A stretch of DNA of 64,000 nt, from contig WGMH01000003.1 of NCBI GenBank assembly GCA_016125165.1, positions 62,001 through 126,000 of the forward strand. Direction: 5' to 3'. Under the pieces are notes generated by a model, which had not been told where the DNA came from, searched no databases, and was given only the letters and a program-made list of their open reading frames with translations. The translations under genes were made by a program, and so were the position numbers. Shown piece by piece: positions 23,956-33,268 of the stretch. This DNA comes from Alphaproteobacteria bacterium. Its GTDB lineage: Bacteria; Pseudomonadota; Alphaproteobacteria; Micropepsales; Micropepsaceae. Numbering within the stretch: the first letter of the stretch is position 1; every line of letters starts with the position of its first letter.

Positions 23956-26178
23956 CTATCCCTGTTTTGTGATCGTTTGACCGTTGATCGGCAACGTGCG
24001 CAGCCGGGTCCCCGTCGCCGCGAAAATGGCATTGCAGACAGCCGGCGCCAGTGGCGGAACTCCCGGTTCGCCGCCGCCGCCAACACGATCGCCCGTCTCC
24101 AGCAGATGCACTTCGATCTCCGGACAATCAGCCAGCCGGATCATTTCGTAATCCGGAAAATTGGACTGTTCCACCGCGCCATCGGCAATTGTGATGGCGC
24201 CATTCCTGGCAGCGCTCAGCGCGAAAATGATAGCGCCTTCAATCTGCTGTGTCAGACCGCTGGGGTTGACCACAAGCCCGCAATCATAGGCGCAGACCAC
24301 GCGCTTCACTTTCACGCCGGAGTCACTCACTTCCACTTCCGCAACCTGCGCGGCGATGGAATCAAAACTCTCCACGATGGCGATGCCGCGCGCCGTTCCT
24401 GGCGGCAGCGGCGTCCCCCACCCCGCTTTTTCCGCGGCGGTATTGAGCGCGCCGAGGTGGCGCGGCTTGTCTTTCAGCAAGGCCCGCCGGTATTCGAGCG
24501 GATCCTTGCCTGCGGCATGCGCCAATTCGTCAACGAATGTTTCGGCAAAGAACCCGTGCCATGAAGCCTCCACGCTGCGCCACGCCCCCGTGGGAACATG
24601 CGTTGGCACAACAACGGCGCTGATCTTCTGGTTGGGAATTCCATACAGGATATGCGCCTGCGGGTTGGCCGTGTCATCCGTGGTGTAATCGTTCACCCAT
24701 GCCGTCGGCAGTCCGTCTTCGCCGAGCACGGCTTTGAACCGGCTCATCACATTGGGCCGATAGAAATCGTGCTGCATGTCTTCTTCGCGCGTGAAGATCA
24801 GCTTTATAGGTTTACCGGGAAGGGCCATCGCCGTCTTCACCGCATAGGTGAGGAAGTTGTACTGCCCCGGCAGCCGGCGCCCGAAAGCTCCGCCCATATC
24901 CGTCAGGTGAAAGGTTACATTCTCGATATCGAGACCAGCTGCTTCAGCACAGAAGGCGCGTGAGCCAAGACCGTCCTGCGTACCGGCCCACACTTCGAGT
25001 TTCCCATCCTTGAAGCATGCCGTCGCATTCACGGGTTCCATCGGTGCATGCGAGAGATATGGCACCTCATAGATCGCCTCGATCACCTTGCCCTTGGCCA
25101 GCGCGGCGGCGGTATCGCCCTCGTCCACGTCGGTTTTCAGGCTGGTGCCATTCAGTGCATCACGGCGGCGCTGCGTGATCTCGGCAGACGTTACTTTGCC
25201 GTTGGCGCCATTTTCCCAGGCTGGCGCGAGTGTCGCCACTGCATCGCGCGCACGCCAGTAGCGATCCGCGACCACCACCACCGCATCATCCAGCGAGATC
25301 ACCTTTTCGACGCCGCGATTGCCTTTGACCGCGTCGCCATTCACCGATTTCAGCTTGCCGCCAAACACGGGCGAAATCCGGATCGCCGCATACAGCATGT
25401 CAGGGGTTTGCGTATCGATGGAATATTTATTGCGGCCGTCCACCTTGCGCGGAATATCAAACCGCTGAACCGGCTTGCCAACATATTTGTAGGACTCTTT
25501 TGGCTTCAGCTTTGGCGTCGGCGATGGCGAATATTTTGCAGCTTCCGCCGCGAGTTCGCCGTAACCGAAGCTCTTGCCGCTGGCTTCATGCATCACCTTG
25601 CATTCCGCCGTGGAACACTCCTCCACTGGCACATTCCAGCGTGCCGCCGCGGCTTTGATCAGCATTTCGCGCGCGGCTGCCGCCGAAACCCGCATGCCAT
25701 AGATGCCCGTCCCGCGCACTGCGGACGAGCCGCCGGTGATTTGGGGGATGTAGCCTATGGGCGGCACAGAAACATTTGCCGCCACGAAGCGGAACGTATT
25801 GTCGGCGAGGCCTTGCAGGAACGCGGGAGGCTTCGCGCCGTTCAGTGCAAAGGCTTCCACCAGCGCACCATTGGCAAACAGCTTGTCGGGCGGCGCCTGC
25901 TCGCTGCGCATCTTGCTCCAGTCGGCATCGAGCTCATCGGCCACCATCTGCGGCAGTGAGGTGAAGATGCCGGTGCCCATATCGCAATGGGGAATGACAA
26001 CTGTGATCGTGTCGTCGTTTGCGATCTTGATCCAGTTTGTGACGAACTGCTCGCCATCAGCGGTATCGAGGGCGTTCAGCCGGGCAATACGATCGCTGGG
26101 CCACAGCGCGTAACCCACCACCAGTGCCCCGGCGGCGGTCGCGCCACCGAGCAAAACCATTCTGCGTGTCGTTGCCAT
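23956..26178 (-). CDS. Molybdenum hydroxylase large subunit (isoquinoline 1-oxidoreductase beta-like)
   Basis: Catalytic subunit of an aldehyde or heteroaromatic dehydrogenase of the xanthine oxidase family, 740 residues. It begins with a twin-arginine-type leader (TTRRMVLLGGATAAGALVVG), so the complex probably works in the periplasm. Molybdopterin-binding segments include GTQDGLGSRAFCAE, DMGGAFGRRLPGQYNFL, PTGAWRSVEASWHGFF and the terminal GVPPLAPAVCNAIFAATG, with the active-site Glu region GGGGEPGVPP. The small iron-sulfur subunit lies nine bases upstream (26188-26640). No FAD subunit is adjacent, as usual for IorAB-type enzymes that pass electrons to cytochromes. The substrate cannot be inferred. 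Confidence 0.9.
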   Translation of the reverse strand: MATTRRMVLLGGATAAGALVVGYALWPSDRIARLNALDTADGEQFVTNWIKIANDDTITVVIPHCDMGTGIFTSLPQMVADELDADWSKMRSEQAPPDKLFANGALVEAFALNGAKPPAFLQGLADNTFRFVAANVSVPPIGYIPQITGGSSAVRGTGIYGMRVSAAAAREMLIKAAAARWNVPVEECSTAECKVMHEASGKSFGYGELAAEAAKYSPSPTPKLKPKESYKYVGKPVQRFDIPRKVDGRNKYSIDTQTPDMLYAAIRISPVFGGKLKSVNGDAVKGNRGVEKVISLDDAVVVVADRYWRARDAVATLAPAWENGANGKVTSAEITQRRRDALNGTSLKTDVDEGDTAAALAKGKVIEAIYEVPYLSHAPMEPVNATACFKDGKLEVWAGTQDGLGSRAFCAEAAGLDIENVTFHLTDMGGAFGRRLPGQYNFLTYAVKTAMALPGKPIKLIFTREEDMQHDFYRPNVMSRFKAVLGEDGLPTAWVNDYTTDDTANPQAHILYGIPNQKISAVVVPTHVPTGAWRSVEASWHGFFAETFVDELAHAAGKDPLEYRRALLKDKPRHLGALNTAAEKAGWGTPLPPGTARGIAIVESFDSIAAQVAEVEVSDSGVKVKRVVCAYDCGLVVNPSGLTQQIEGAIIFALSAARNGAITIADGAVEQSNFPDYEMIRLADCPEIEVHLLETGDRVGGGGEPGVPPLAPAVCNAIFAATGTRLRTLPINGQTITKQG

Positions 26179-26187
26179 GGTGCAGCC

Positions 26188-26640
26188 TCAGCCCTTCGCC
26201 GCCAGCGCGCGTACCGCTTCGCGGATACGCGGGTAGGTGCCACACCGGCAGATATTCGTGACGGAGGCGGCAAGTTCCTCATCCGTCGGCGACGGGTTCG
26301 TTTTCAGGAGGGCGGTGACAGCCATGATCATGCCGGACTGGCAGTAGCCGCATTGCGGCACCTGGTGCTCGATCCATGCCTCCTGAACCGGCGTGGGCCC
26401 GCCCGCCGAAATCCCCTCGATGGTGGTGATCTTCTTGCCGGCCACGCTGGCGACAGGCGTGATGCAGCTTCGGATGGCCTGACCGTCCACATGGACGGTG
26501 CAGGCGCCGCACTGGGCGATGCCACAACCGAACTTGGTGCCCGTTAATTTTAGTTCATCCCGAATGACCCAAAGCAGCGGCGCATCGTCTTCCACGTCCA
26601 CATCGTGCGTTTCGCCGTTAACACTCAACCTGACGGTCAT
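26188..26640 (-). CDS. (2Fe-2S) subunit of molybdenum hydroxylase (IorA-like)
   Basis: Electron-transfer subunit of 150 residues. ATG 26640 follows a strong ribosome site (GGGGAGGGG) and gives MTVRLSVNGETHDVDVEDDA; longer starts lack conservation. The plant-ferredoxin-like cluster site is [21 protein letters not shown] and the second, [2Fe-2S]-helical site is QCGYCQSGMIM ... NICRCGTYPRIREAV. It forms an operon with the large subunit downstream. The signal peptide is on the partner, consistent with Tat export of a folded complex. The 214 bases between this gene and the divergent RND operon hold both promoters. Confidence 0.93.
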   Translation of the reverse strand: MTVRLSVNGETHDVDVEDDAPLLWVIRDELKLTGTKFGCGIAQCGACTVHVDGQAIRSCITPVASVAGKKITTIEGISAGGPTPVQEAWIEHQVPQCGYCQSGMIMAVTALLKTNPSPTDEELAASVTNICRCGTYPRIREAVRALAAKG

Positions 26641-26812
26641 CCGCCCCTCCCCGGAAATCCTGCAAATTCTTAGCACAGCCGGTTCCACCATGCATGCCGG
26701 GTCCGGCCACTGCGCGGAAGCCCGCCGTAAAACGCTGGTCTGCCTCAACAATTTGACATAGCTACGGAATATCGTCTCACGTCCATTTGACCCCATATGT
26801 TGCGCTAGTTGC

Positions 26813-26841
26813 GATCAAATCGCGGTCTGCGGATCAAATCG
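26813..26841. repeat. Direct repeat GATCAAATCG x2 before the RND operon
   Basis: GATCAAATCG occurs at 26813-26822 and again at 26832-26841, 19 bases apart start to start, just upstream of the ribosome site (AAGGGG) and ATG of the RND permease at 26855. Each copy contains the partial palindrome GATCAAATC. The two-turn spacing suggests a regulator operator; no regulator gene is adjacent. Confidence 0.5.
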
Positions 26842-26854
26842 AACAAGGGGCCCA

Positions 26855-29800
26855 ATGCGCGCACTTACAGAAGCGGGCATTCGCAGTCCGGCAGCGGTTG
26901 CTGTCGGCGTTGCGGTGACGATTCTCTTTGGCATTTTTGCGCTCACCGATCTTCCGGTGCAGTTGTTCCCGGATATCACCCGTCCCCAGATTGGCATCCA
27001 GACTGGCTGGCGCGCGGCCACCCCCCGCGAAGTGGAATCGCAGATCGTGCAGCCCGAGGAACAGGTGCTGCAGGGCCTCGCGGGCCTTCAGGAAATGCAG
27101 AGCTTTTCGGGCACGGGCGGCGCCTACATCCAGCTCACCTTTGCACTGGGCACCGACATGAAGGCCGCGCTGGTCGATGTGATCGGGCGACTCAATCGAT
27201 TGCCACCGCTACCCGCCGACACCGAGCGGCCATCGGTTCAACTATCGAGCAATCAGGATTCCAATTCGTCGCTGCTCTTTGTCTTCATGCAGGTCATGCC
27301 CGGCAACAAGCGCAGCGCCGAGAGCTATGAGGATTTTATCCGCCATGGCGTGATCCCGCGCATCGAGGCGATACCGGGTGTCGGCAGCGTCGAATTTTTC
27401 GGCGCGTCCGATCCCGAGCTGCAGATCGAGTTCGATCCCATGCGCGCCGCCGAACTGGGTATCCAGATTCCGCGCGTGGCCCAGCAGATCGCAGGGGCAG
27501 ACGATGTGTCCGGCGGAACCATAGACGTGGGCCGCCGCCAGTATGGCCTCTCCTACCGCGGCCGTTACTCGGTGGATGATCTCAAGAACCTCATTCTCGA
27601 ATGGCGCGATGGCAAGCCGGTCAAGCTCGGCGACATTGCGGATGTGAAGATCGCGCGCGGCAAAAAGAATTCGTTCGCCTATCAGAACGGCAATCCTGCG
27701 CTCGGATTCCGCGTCGTGCGCGCCTCCGGTGCCAATGTGCTCGCGACGGTTGGCGCGGTGAAGGACGAACTGGCCAAGATCAATGATGGCCCTGCGAAAG
27801 AACAGGGCGTGATGCTGGCGCCTTCCTTCGATCCCTCGCACTTCATCAACCAGGCCATCGGCATGGTCACGTCCGACCTGATCCTGGGCATTCTGCTCGC
27901 GGTCGGCGTTTTGTGGTTCTTTATGCGCGAATGGCGCGCCACGCTCGTCATCGCTTCCGCCATTCCGATCTCGCTGTTTGCGGTGATCGTGCTGATGGAA
28001 CTGACAGGCCGCACACTGAACGTCGTGTCGCTGGCGGGCCTTGCCTTTGCCACCGGCATGGTGCTGGACGCCGCCATTGTTGCGCTGGAAAACATCTTGC
28101 GCCTTCGCGAGCGCGGTACCCCGGCCACCGAAGCCGCGCAAAAGGGATCAGATCAGGTGTGGGGCGCGCTCCTCGCCTCCACGGCCACCAACATCGCCGT
28201 ATTCCTGCCTGTGATTTTTCTGGAGGACGTGGAAGGGCAATTATTCGCGGATCTGTCCGTCACCATTGCGGTATCCGTGCTGGTATCCCTGATCGTAGCA
28301 ATCACGGTCGTGCCGGTGGCGTCGGTTCTCTTCATGAAAACGCGCCCCAAGGTTGCCGAACTGGCCGCTACCTGGAAGCGCATGACCGACTTCCTCATGC
28401 GCCTTACCGATACGCCGGCCCGTCGCATGGGCTGGATTGTCGGACTGGTGGGCGCCTCGCTCATCGGCACCATCATTCTTCTGCCACCGGTTCACTATCT
28501 GCCGCAGGTCAAGCGTGCGGCGGTTGATGCGTTCTTCCAGCTTCCGCCGGGGGTCACCACCGACTACACCGAGCGCGAACTTGCCAAGCCCATCATCAAG
28601 CGCCTCATGCCCTACATGAAGGGCGAGAAGGATCCGCAGCTGCTGAATTTCTATGTGATGAGCTACGGCCCCGGCGATCTGCAGATGGCGGTGCGCGTGA
28701 CTGATGATTCCCGCCTGAAGGACATGGAAAATATCGTCCGCACCGACATCCTCAAGGATCTGCCCGACACGCAAGCCTTCGCGGCGGTGGGCAGTCTGTT
28801 CGGCGGTTTCGATGAAGGTGGCGGCCTCACCATCAACATTCAGGCGAGCGATGCCGAAGCCATGCGCGCGGCGGCAAAGCGGGGATTCAAGCTGCTCACC
28901 GAGAAATTTCCCGGCGCTGTCGTGAACTCCAATCCGTCGCTCGAGTATGACCGGCCCGAATTCAAGGTCCTGCCGAATGACCGGGCGATCACCCAGGCAG
29001 GTTGGACCCGCAGCGATGTCGGCTCGATCCTACAGGCACTGGGTGAAGGTCTCTATGTCGGGCAGCGCTACGATGGCGAACGTCGCCTGTATCTCATCCT
29101 CAAGTCCAAGGCGCTCACCACGCAGGCCGATCTCGACAACACACCCGTGGCAACGCCCGCAGGCGGCACCATGACATTCGGCCAGCTTGTGGACGTAAAA
29201 CCCTCGCTCGCCGCCAGCAACATCTTCCGTAAGGATCGCAGACGCACATTCCTGCTGTTCCTCCAGCCGCCGGAAGAAATGCCGCTGTCACAGGCGATCG
29301 AGAAAATCCGCGCCGAAGTGCAGCCCGAAATCGAAGCCATGCTGCCGCCGGATGGGCATGTGTCCTATGGCGCGGCCGCCAATCATCTCGACAACGCGCT
29401 CTGGAGCATGGGCAAGAATTTCGGGCTCGCGGTGCTCCTGCTCTTCCTCATCATGGCTGCGCTGTTCAAATCGGTGAAGGACGCCGCCATCGCCACCATC
29501 GCCTTGCCGCTCGGCACGGTCGGCGGCGTCGCGGCCCTGCAAATTCTGGGACTGTTCGTGTTCCAGCCGCTCGATCTGCTCACCATGATCGGCTTCATCA
29601 TCACGCTTGGCCTTGTGGTGAACAACACAATCCTTCTTGTGGCACGCACCCGGCAGGCGGAAGCCGAAGGCATGACCCGTGCGGATGCCGTGCGATCCAG
29701 TCTCGAAACCCGCCTTCGTCCGATCTTTTCGTCTTCGCTCACGGCGATCTTCGGCATGTTGCCGCTGGTGCTGGTGCCGGGCGCAGGAACTGAAATATAT

Positions 29801-29944
29801 CGCGGCCTCGGCGCGGTGATCGTCGGCGGTCTTACGGTAAGCCTTCTGTTCACCCTTGTGTTGATGCCCGCAATGCTGCGACTGGGTGAAAAGCCCGCAC
29901 AGCAGAAACGCGAACCCTTTACCCCCGAAAGACAGGCCGCATGA
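26855..29944 (+). CDS. RND efflux transporter permease
   Basis: Inner-membrane proton-driven pump of 1029 residues with the twelve-helix RND layout and two large periplasmic loops. N-terminal LPVQLFPDITRPQIGI and GLAGLQEMQSFSGTGGAYI are typical. In TM4 the motif is GMVLDAAIVALENI, with one Asp where AcrB has two, and TM10 reads GLVVNNTILLVARTR with Asn where AcrB has the relay Lys. This pattern is closer to metal-type (HME) RND pumps than to AcrB, although the rest looks HAE1-like. It overlaps the adaptor gene (ATGA at 29941). Permease before adaptor is the reverse of the common order. The outer-membrane partner may be the TolC at 35686. Confidence 0.92.
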   Translation: MRALTEAGIRSPAAVAVGVAVTILFGIFALTDLPVQLFPDITRPQIGIQTGWRAATPREVESQIVQPEEQVLQGLAGLQEMQSFSGTGGAYIQLTFALGTDMKAALVDVIGRLNRLPPLPADTERPSVQLSSNQDSNSSLLFVFMQVMPGNKRSAESYEDFIRHGVIPRIEAIPGVGSVEFFGASDPELQIEFDPMRAAELGIQIPRVAQQIAGADDVSGGTIDVGRRQYGLSYRGRYSVDDLKNLILEWRDGKPVKLGDIADVKIARGKKNSFAYQNGNPALGFRVVRASGANVLATVGAVKDELAKINDGPAKEQGVMLAPSFDPSHFINQAIGMVTSDLILGILLAVGVLWFFMREWRATLVIASAIPISLFAVIVLMELTGRTLNVVSLAGLAFATGMVLDAAIVALENILRLRERGTPATEAAQKGSDQVWGALLASTATNIAVFLPVIFLEDVEGQLFADLSVTIAVSVLVSLIVAITVVPVASVLFMKTRPKVAELAATWKRMTDFLMRLTDTPARRMGWIVGLVGASLIGTIILLPPVHYLPQVKRAAVDAFFQLPPGVTTDYTERELAKPIIKRLMPYMKGEKDPQLLNFYVMSYGPGDLQMAVRVTDDSRLKDMENIVRTDILKDLPDTQAFAAVGSLFGGFDEGGGLTINIQASDAEAMRAAAKRGFKLLTEKFPGAVVNSNPSLEYDRPEFKVLPNDRAITQAGWTRSDVGSILQALGEGLYVGQRYDGERRLYLILKSKALTTQADLDNTPVATPAGGTMTFGQLVDVKPSLAASNIFRKDRRRTFLLFLQPPEEMPLSQAIEKIRAEVQPEIEAMLPPDGHVSYGAAANHLDNALWSMGKNFGLAVLLLFLIMAALFKSVKDAAIATIALPLGTVGGVAALQILGLFVFQPLDLLTMIGFIITLGLVVNNTILLVARTRQAEAEGMTRADAVRSSLETRLRPIFSSSLTAIFGMLPLVLVPGAGTEIYRGLGAVIVGGLTVSLLFTLVLMPAMLRLGEKPAQQKREPFTPERQAA

Positions 29945-31074
29945 TTTCGATGGAGGCGCCCCTGCGCAATCTGACAAGTGTTTCGCGCATGAAGCTTGGC
30001 GTAGCCGGTTTGGCAGTGGTCGTGCTTGGCGGCGCGGCATTCTGGCTGTGGCCGTCCAAAAGCACACCCGCGCAGGCGCAAAGCCAGATGGTCGCGGAAT
30101 CCGCGATCAAGACCGTGTCCATCGTGGTGGCGAAGCTCACGCGCATGGCGCCCACACTCAGCCTTCCGGGCACCGTGGTTGCGCGGAATGATTCCAAGCT
30201 CGCCTCCGAAGTTCAGGGACGGGTTGCATGGGTGGCGGAAGTGGGAACATCGGTTGCCGAAGGCGAAGTCATTGCGCGGTTGGATAATCAAGTCCTTGCC
30301 ATGCAGCTTGCTTCCCAGAAAGCAAACGTCGCGCGCCTGGCCGCATCGCTCCGCTACAACAAGGATCAGGCGGACCGGATGCAGAAGCTGTTTTCGTCCA
30401 ATGCCATCGCCAAGAGCCAGCGCGATCAGGCAGTTTCGACCCGCGACATGACGTCCGCCGAATTGAATGCCGCGCAGGCCACGCTGAATGAAACCCGATA
30501 CCAATATGAGCACAGCGAAATCCGCGCGCCCTTTCCCGGCCGTGTTGCCGCGCGCCTCATCAATGCGGGTGAATATGCCTCGCCCGGCAAGGACATCGTT
30601 CGGCTAGTGGACATCGGCTCCATCGAGGTGAAGGCGCAGGCCCCCATCGATGTCGCCCATTTCCTCAAGGAAGGTGCAAGCATCCCGATTGAAGTTCAGG
30701 GCCATAAGGTTCCCGCTACCGTGCGTGCAATCGTACCGGTTGGCGATGAACTCAGCCGCACGGTCGAAGTGCGCCTGTCCATCGCTCCGGATTCCGCTCT
30801 CGTCGGCGATGCCGCAAAGGTTTTTGTGCCTTCCGATGAACCGCGCAACGTGCTGGCGGTTCCTCGCGACGCTTTGGTGCTGCGCGAAGATTCCACCTAT
30901 CTCTTCAAAGTGGATGCGAAAAATCAGGCGCAGCGCGTGGCCATCGAAACCGGCACCGAGGATGGCGCGATGGTGGAAGTGCGCGGCCCCATCAAATCCG
31001 GCGACAAGATCGTCATTCAGGGCGCGGAACGTCTTGAAGTCGGCGACAAGGTGAAGCCGAAGGCAGCAACCTGA
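29941..31074 (+). CDS. RND efflux periplasmic adaptor (membrane fusion protein)
   Basis: Links the RND pump to an outer-membrane channel, 377 residues. One N-terminal membrane anchor (LGVAGLAVVVLGGAAFWLW) is followed by the lipoyl-like half motifs (SLPGTVVARNDSKLASEVQG, GTSVAEGEVIARLDNQ), a coiled-coil hairpin (about 125-175), the second lipoyl half (IRAPFPGRVAARLINAGEYAS) and the beta-barrel plus membrane-proximal domains. The start codon overlaps the permease stop by four bases; an ATG at 29950 is an alternative. It converges with the CapA-like gene, one base separating the stop codons. Confidence 0.92.
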   Translation: MISMEAPLRNLTSVSRMKLGVAGLAVVVLGGAAFWLWPSKSTPAQAQSQMVAESAIKTVSIVVAKLTRMAPTLSLPGTVVARNDSKLASEVQGRVAWVAEVGTSVAEGEVIARLDNQVLAMQLASQKANVARLAASLRYNKDQADRMQKLFSSNAIAKSQRDQAVSTRDMTSAELNAAQATLNETRYQYEHSEIRAPFPGRVAARLINAGEYASPGKDIVRLVDIGSIEVKAQAPIDVAHFLKEGASIPIEVQGHKVPATVRAIVPVGDELSRTVEVRLSIAPDSALVGDAAKVFVPSDEPRNVLAVPRDALVLREDSTYLFKVDAKNQAQRVAIETGTEDGAMVEVRGPIKSGDKIVIQGAERLEVGDKVKPKAAT

Positions 31075-31075
31075 A

Positions 31076-32797
31076 CTAAATCCCCGCCTTTGCATCAGAA
31101 GCGATGCGGCGGCTGTTGTTCAAAACATCCGCCGTGCCGGGGAAATCCGATTTGGTAAGATAGAGAACATATCGCGCCGCTTCATCGAGCGGATCGAGGT
31201 GCGGCACACCCAATCCCGCCTGCCGCGTGGAATGCAGCGCAACACCCGCAATCGTGCCATCCGGCGCAATCCAGGCTTCAAGCACCGGACCGAGCCCGGA
31301 TACCGCGTAACTGACCACGCCGTTATAGGTCCAGAAATTGCCGAGGCTGTAATCGATCAATCGTCCGCGATAGATCTCCAGCGCGCGAGGCACGTGCGGG
31401 CCGTGACCGATCACCAGATCAGCGCCGGCATCAATCACCGCATGGGCAAAGGCTTTCACATCGCCCCGGTCTTCGCCCACATAAATTTCGTGTTTGCCGG
31501 GCACATGCACATTGCTCCAGCCTTCCGCGCCGCCATGAAACGACACGATGACAAGGTTGTGGTTCTTCTTCATCTGGCGGACCAGTGCCACCGCACCGGG
31601 AATGTCATTCAGATTGGGTGTGCCGGAGTTCGGGGCAAATGCCACTAGCGCGACCGAGCTTCCATTCGCAAGCGACAGGTTTGCCACCCGCGCGCCGTCA
31701 CGATTGAGGCCTGCATAGGCAATGCCGCGTGCCTTGAGTGCCGTCATGGTGCTGTCGCGGCCGGCTTCGCCGAAATCACCGCTGTGGTTGTTCGCAAGGC
31801 TCACCACATCCACACCCATGTTCGCGAGAACATCGGCATAGCGGGTGGGACTGCGAAATGAGAAGCAGACGCCGCACGCTTTCGGGCTCGACTCGCTTCC
31901 GTCATAAAGCGGCCCTTCCAGATTGACGAAGGCGATGTCGGCTCTTCGGAACACCGATGCCAGCGGCGCGCCCAGAAGGCTTGCCGCATCCACGCCGGGT
32001 TTGATCTCCGGGTTCAGCGCCGTATCGCGCGAGCCCATCATGGTGTCGCCTGCCGCCACAACGCGCACGAGCCCGGCGCTGTTCATCGGGTATTTCGACG
32101 ATAGCCACATCACCTGATCGCGCGGTCCCGGCGTTTCCACATCCGCACCGGGTTGCAGTTTCAGTGGCGGCTGGATCAGCGCCGCGAGCGCCGGTTGCTT
32201 CGGCGTTTCGATGGTCTGTTGTTGCTGCGGCACCTCGATAGTCACAACACGCGTGCGCACGGTTTCGGCCGGTGCCTTATGCGGCGCGATGCCAAGGCGC
32301 CTCAGGCTTTGCTCGCTCACCGCTTGCCCGTTCAGGAAAGAAAGCTCATCGCTCGTTGCAATTGCTGGTGCACAGACCGGCGGAATTTCCGCAAGCTTCT
32401 GGCACACCGCGAACGCCTCGCCGATGTTCGCCGCCGGGAAGAACAGACTCACAATGCGCATAGGCGCGCCGCGAGAAGAACGCCGCACCAGCACATTGTC
32501 CCATGGCAGAGAAGGCGTGGCAGTTTTCAGCGCACCCGCCAGCGCCTTCACGCTGTCCGTATCGGGCACATCGCCTACGCTGGCTCCTAGCACGGGCTCT
32601 CCCGCCATTTCGGGCAACGTGCGCAACGCCGGCGCGCCAATGGCGCCGCTCGCCTGCCGCGCCTCGTACCGAACCATCAGAAGGCCCTGCAGGGCCAGCC
32701 ACAGAAATGCGAGCGCGAACACCGAAGTGCCCACGGTGGCAACCTGTCCGAACCAGGTCCGGATATCCCAGCCGTAACGCGCCAATTTACACCCCAA
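31076..32797 (-). CDS. CapA-family protein (PGA_cap metallophosphatase fold), membrane anchored
   Basis: A 573-residue protein with one N-terminal membrane helix (VATVGTSVFALAFLWLALQGLL), a 200-residue Ala/Pro/Gln-rich region and a C-terminal CapA domain: VVAAGDTMMGSRD, FVNLEGPLYDG, SLANNHSGDFG, VIVSFHGGAEGW, VIGHGPHVPRALEIY and DYSLGNFWTY. CapA proteins take part in poly-gamma-glutamate synthesis or handling in Bacillus; in proteobacteria the role is unclear, and no capB/capC is near. There is no ATG near the N-terminus: the start is TTG at 32797 or TTG at 32785. Transcribed toward, and ending one base from, the RND adaptor gene. Confidence 0.85.
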   Translation of the reverse strand: MGCKLARYGWDIRTWFGQVATVGTSVFALAFLWLALQGLLMVRYEARQASGAIGAPALRTLPEMAGEPVLGASVGDVPDTDSVKALAGALKTATPSLPWDNVLVRRSSRGAPMRIVSLFFPAANIGEAFAVCQKLAEIPPVCAPAIATSDELSFLNGQAVSEQSLRRLGIAPHKAPAETVRTRVVTIEVPQQQQTIETPKQPALAALIQPPLKLQPGADVETPGPRDQVMWLSSKYPMNSAGLVRVVAAGDTMMGSRDTALNPEIKPGVDAASLLGAPLASVFRRADIAFVNLEGPLYDGSESSPKACGVCFSFRSPTRYADVLANMGVDVVSLANNHSGDFGEAGRDSTMTALKARGIAYAGLNRDGARVANLSLANGSSVALVAFAPNSGTPNLNDIPGAVALVRQMKKNHNLVIVSFHGGAEGWSNVHVPGKHEIYVGEDRGDVKAFAHAVIDAGADLVIGHGPHVPRALEIYRGRLIDYSLGNFWTYNGVVSYAVSGLGPVLEAWIAPDGTIAGVALHSTRQAGLGVPHLDPLDEAARYVLYLTKSDFPGTADVLNNSRRIASDAKAGI

Positions 32798-32899
32798 CCA
32801 GGATCAGAGTGCCGCCCCCGCTGTCCCAAGTCGAGACAAAGCTGTGCGAGCGTTAACGCTGCGCGCTACAGTTGGCGCCAGAGCCATTCGGGGAACGCC

Positions 32900-33268
32900 A
32901 TGATCAAGCTGACTTTCTGCCTGCATCGGCTGCCGGAACTCACGCGCGAACAGTTCCAGACGTACTGGTACGAAAAGCATGCGCCGCTGGTGAAGAGCCA
33001 TGCGCAAACGCTCGGTATCCGCCGCTATGTGCAGATCCACGCCCTCACACACGCCATGAACGATGCGCTGCGCACAAGCCGCGATGCGCCGGAGATGTAT
33101 GACGGCATTGCCGAATTGTGGTGGGACGATTTCGATAGTCTGATGGCCGCAAACGCAAGCGAGGAAGGCCGCACCGCCGGTCTCGCGCTATTGGAAGACG
33201 AGCGGAAATTCATCGACCTCGCCCGCTCACCGCTCTGGTTCAACGAAGAAAAGCAGATTGTCGGATGA
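32900..33268 (+). CDS. EthD-domain protein (dimeric alpha-beta barrel)
   Basis: A 122-residue protein of the EthD family. The opening MIKLTFCLHRLPELTREQFQ, then YWYEKHAPLVKSHA and a C-terminal RSPLWFNEEKQIV, match the ferredoxin-like fold. EthD was first found with alkyl tert-butyl ether degradation genes, but most members have no known substrate. It overlaps the dipeptidase gene by four bases (ATGA), so the two are coupled. ATG 32900 has no competing start. Confidence 0.85.
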   Translation: MIKLTFCLHRLPELTREQFQTYWYEKHAPLVKSHAQTLGIRRYVQIHALTHAMNDALRTSRDAPEMYDGIAELWWDDFDSLMAANASEEGRTAGLALLEDERKFIDLARSPLWFNEEKQIVG

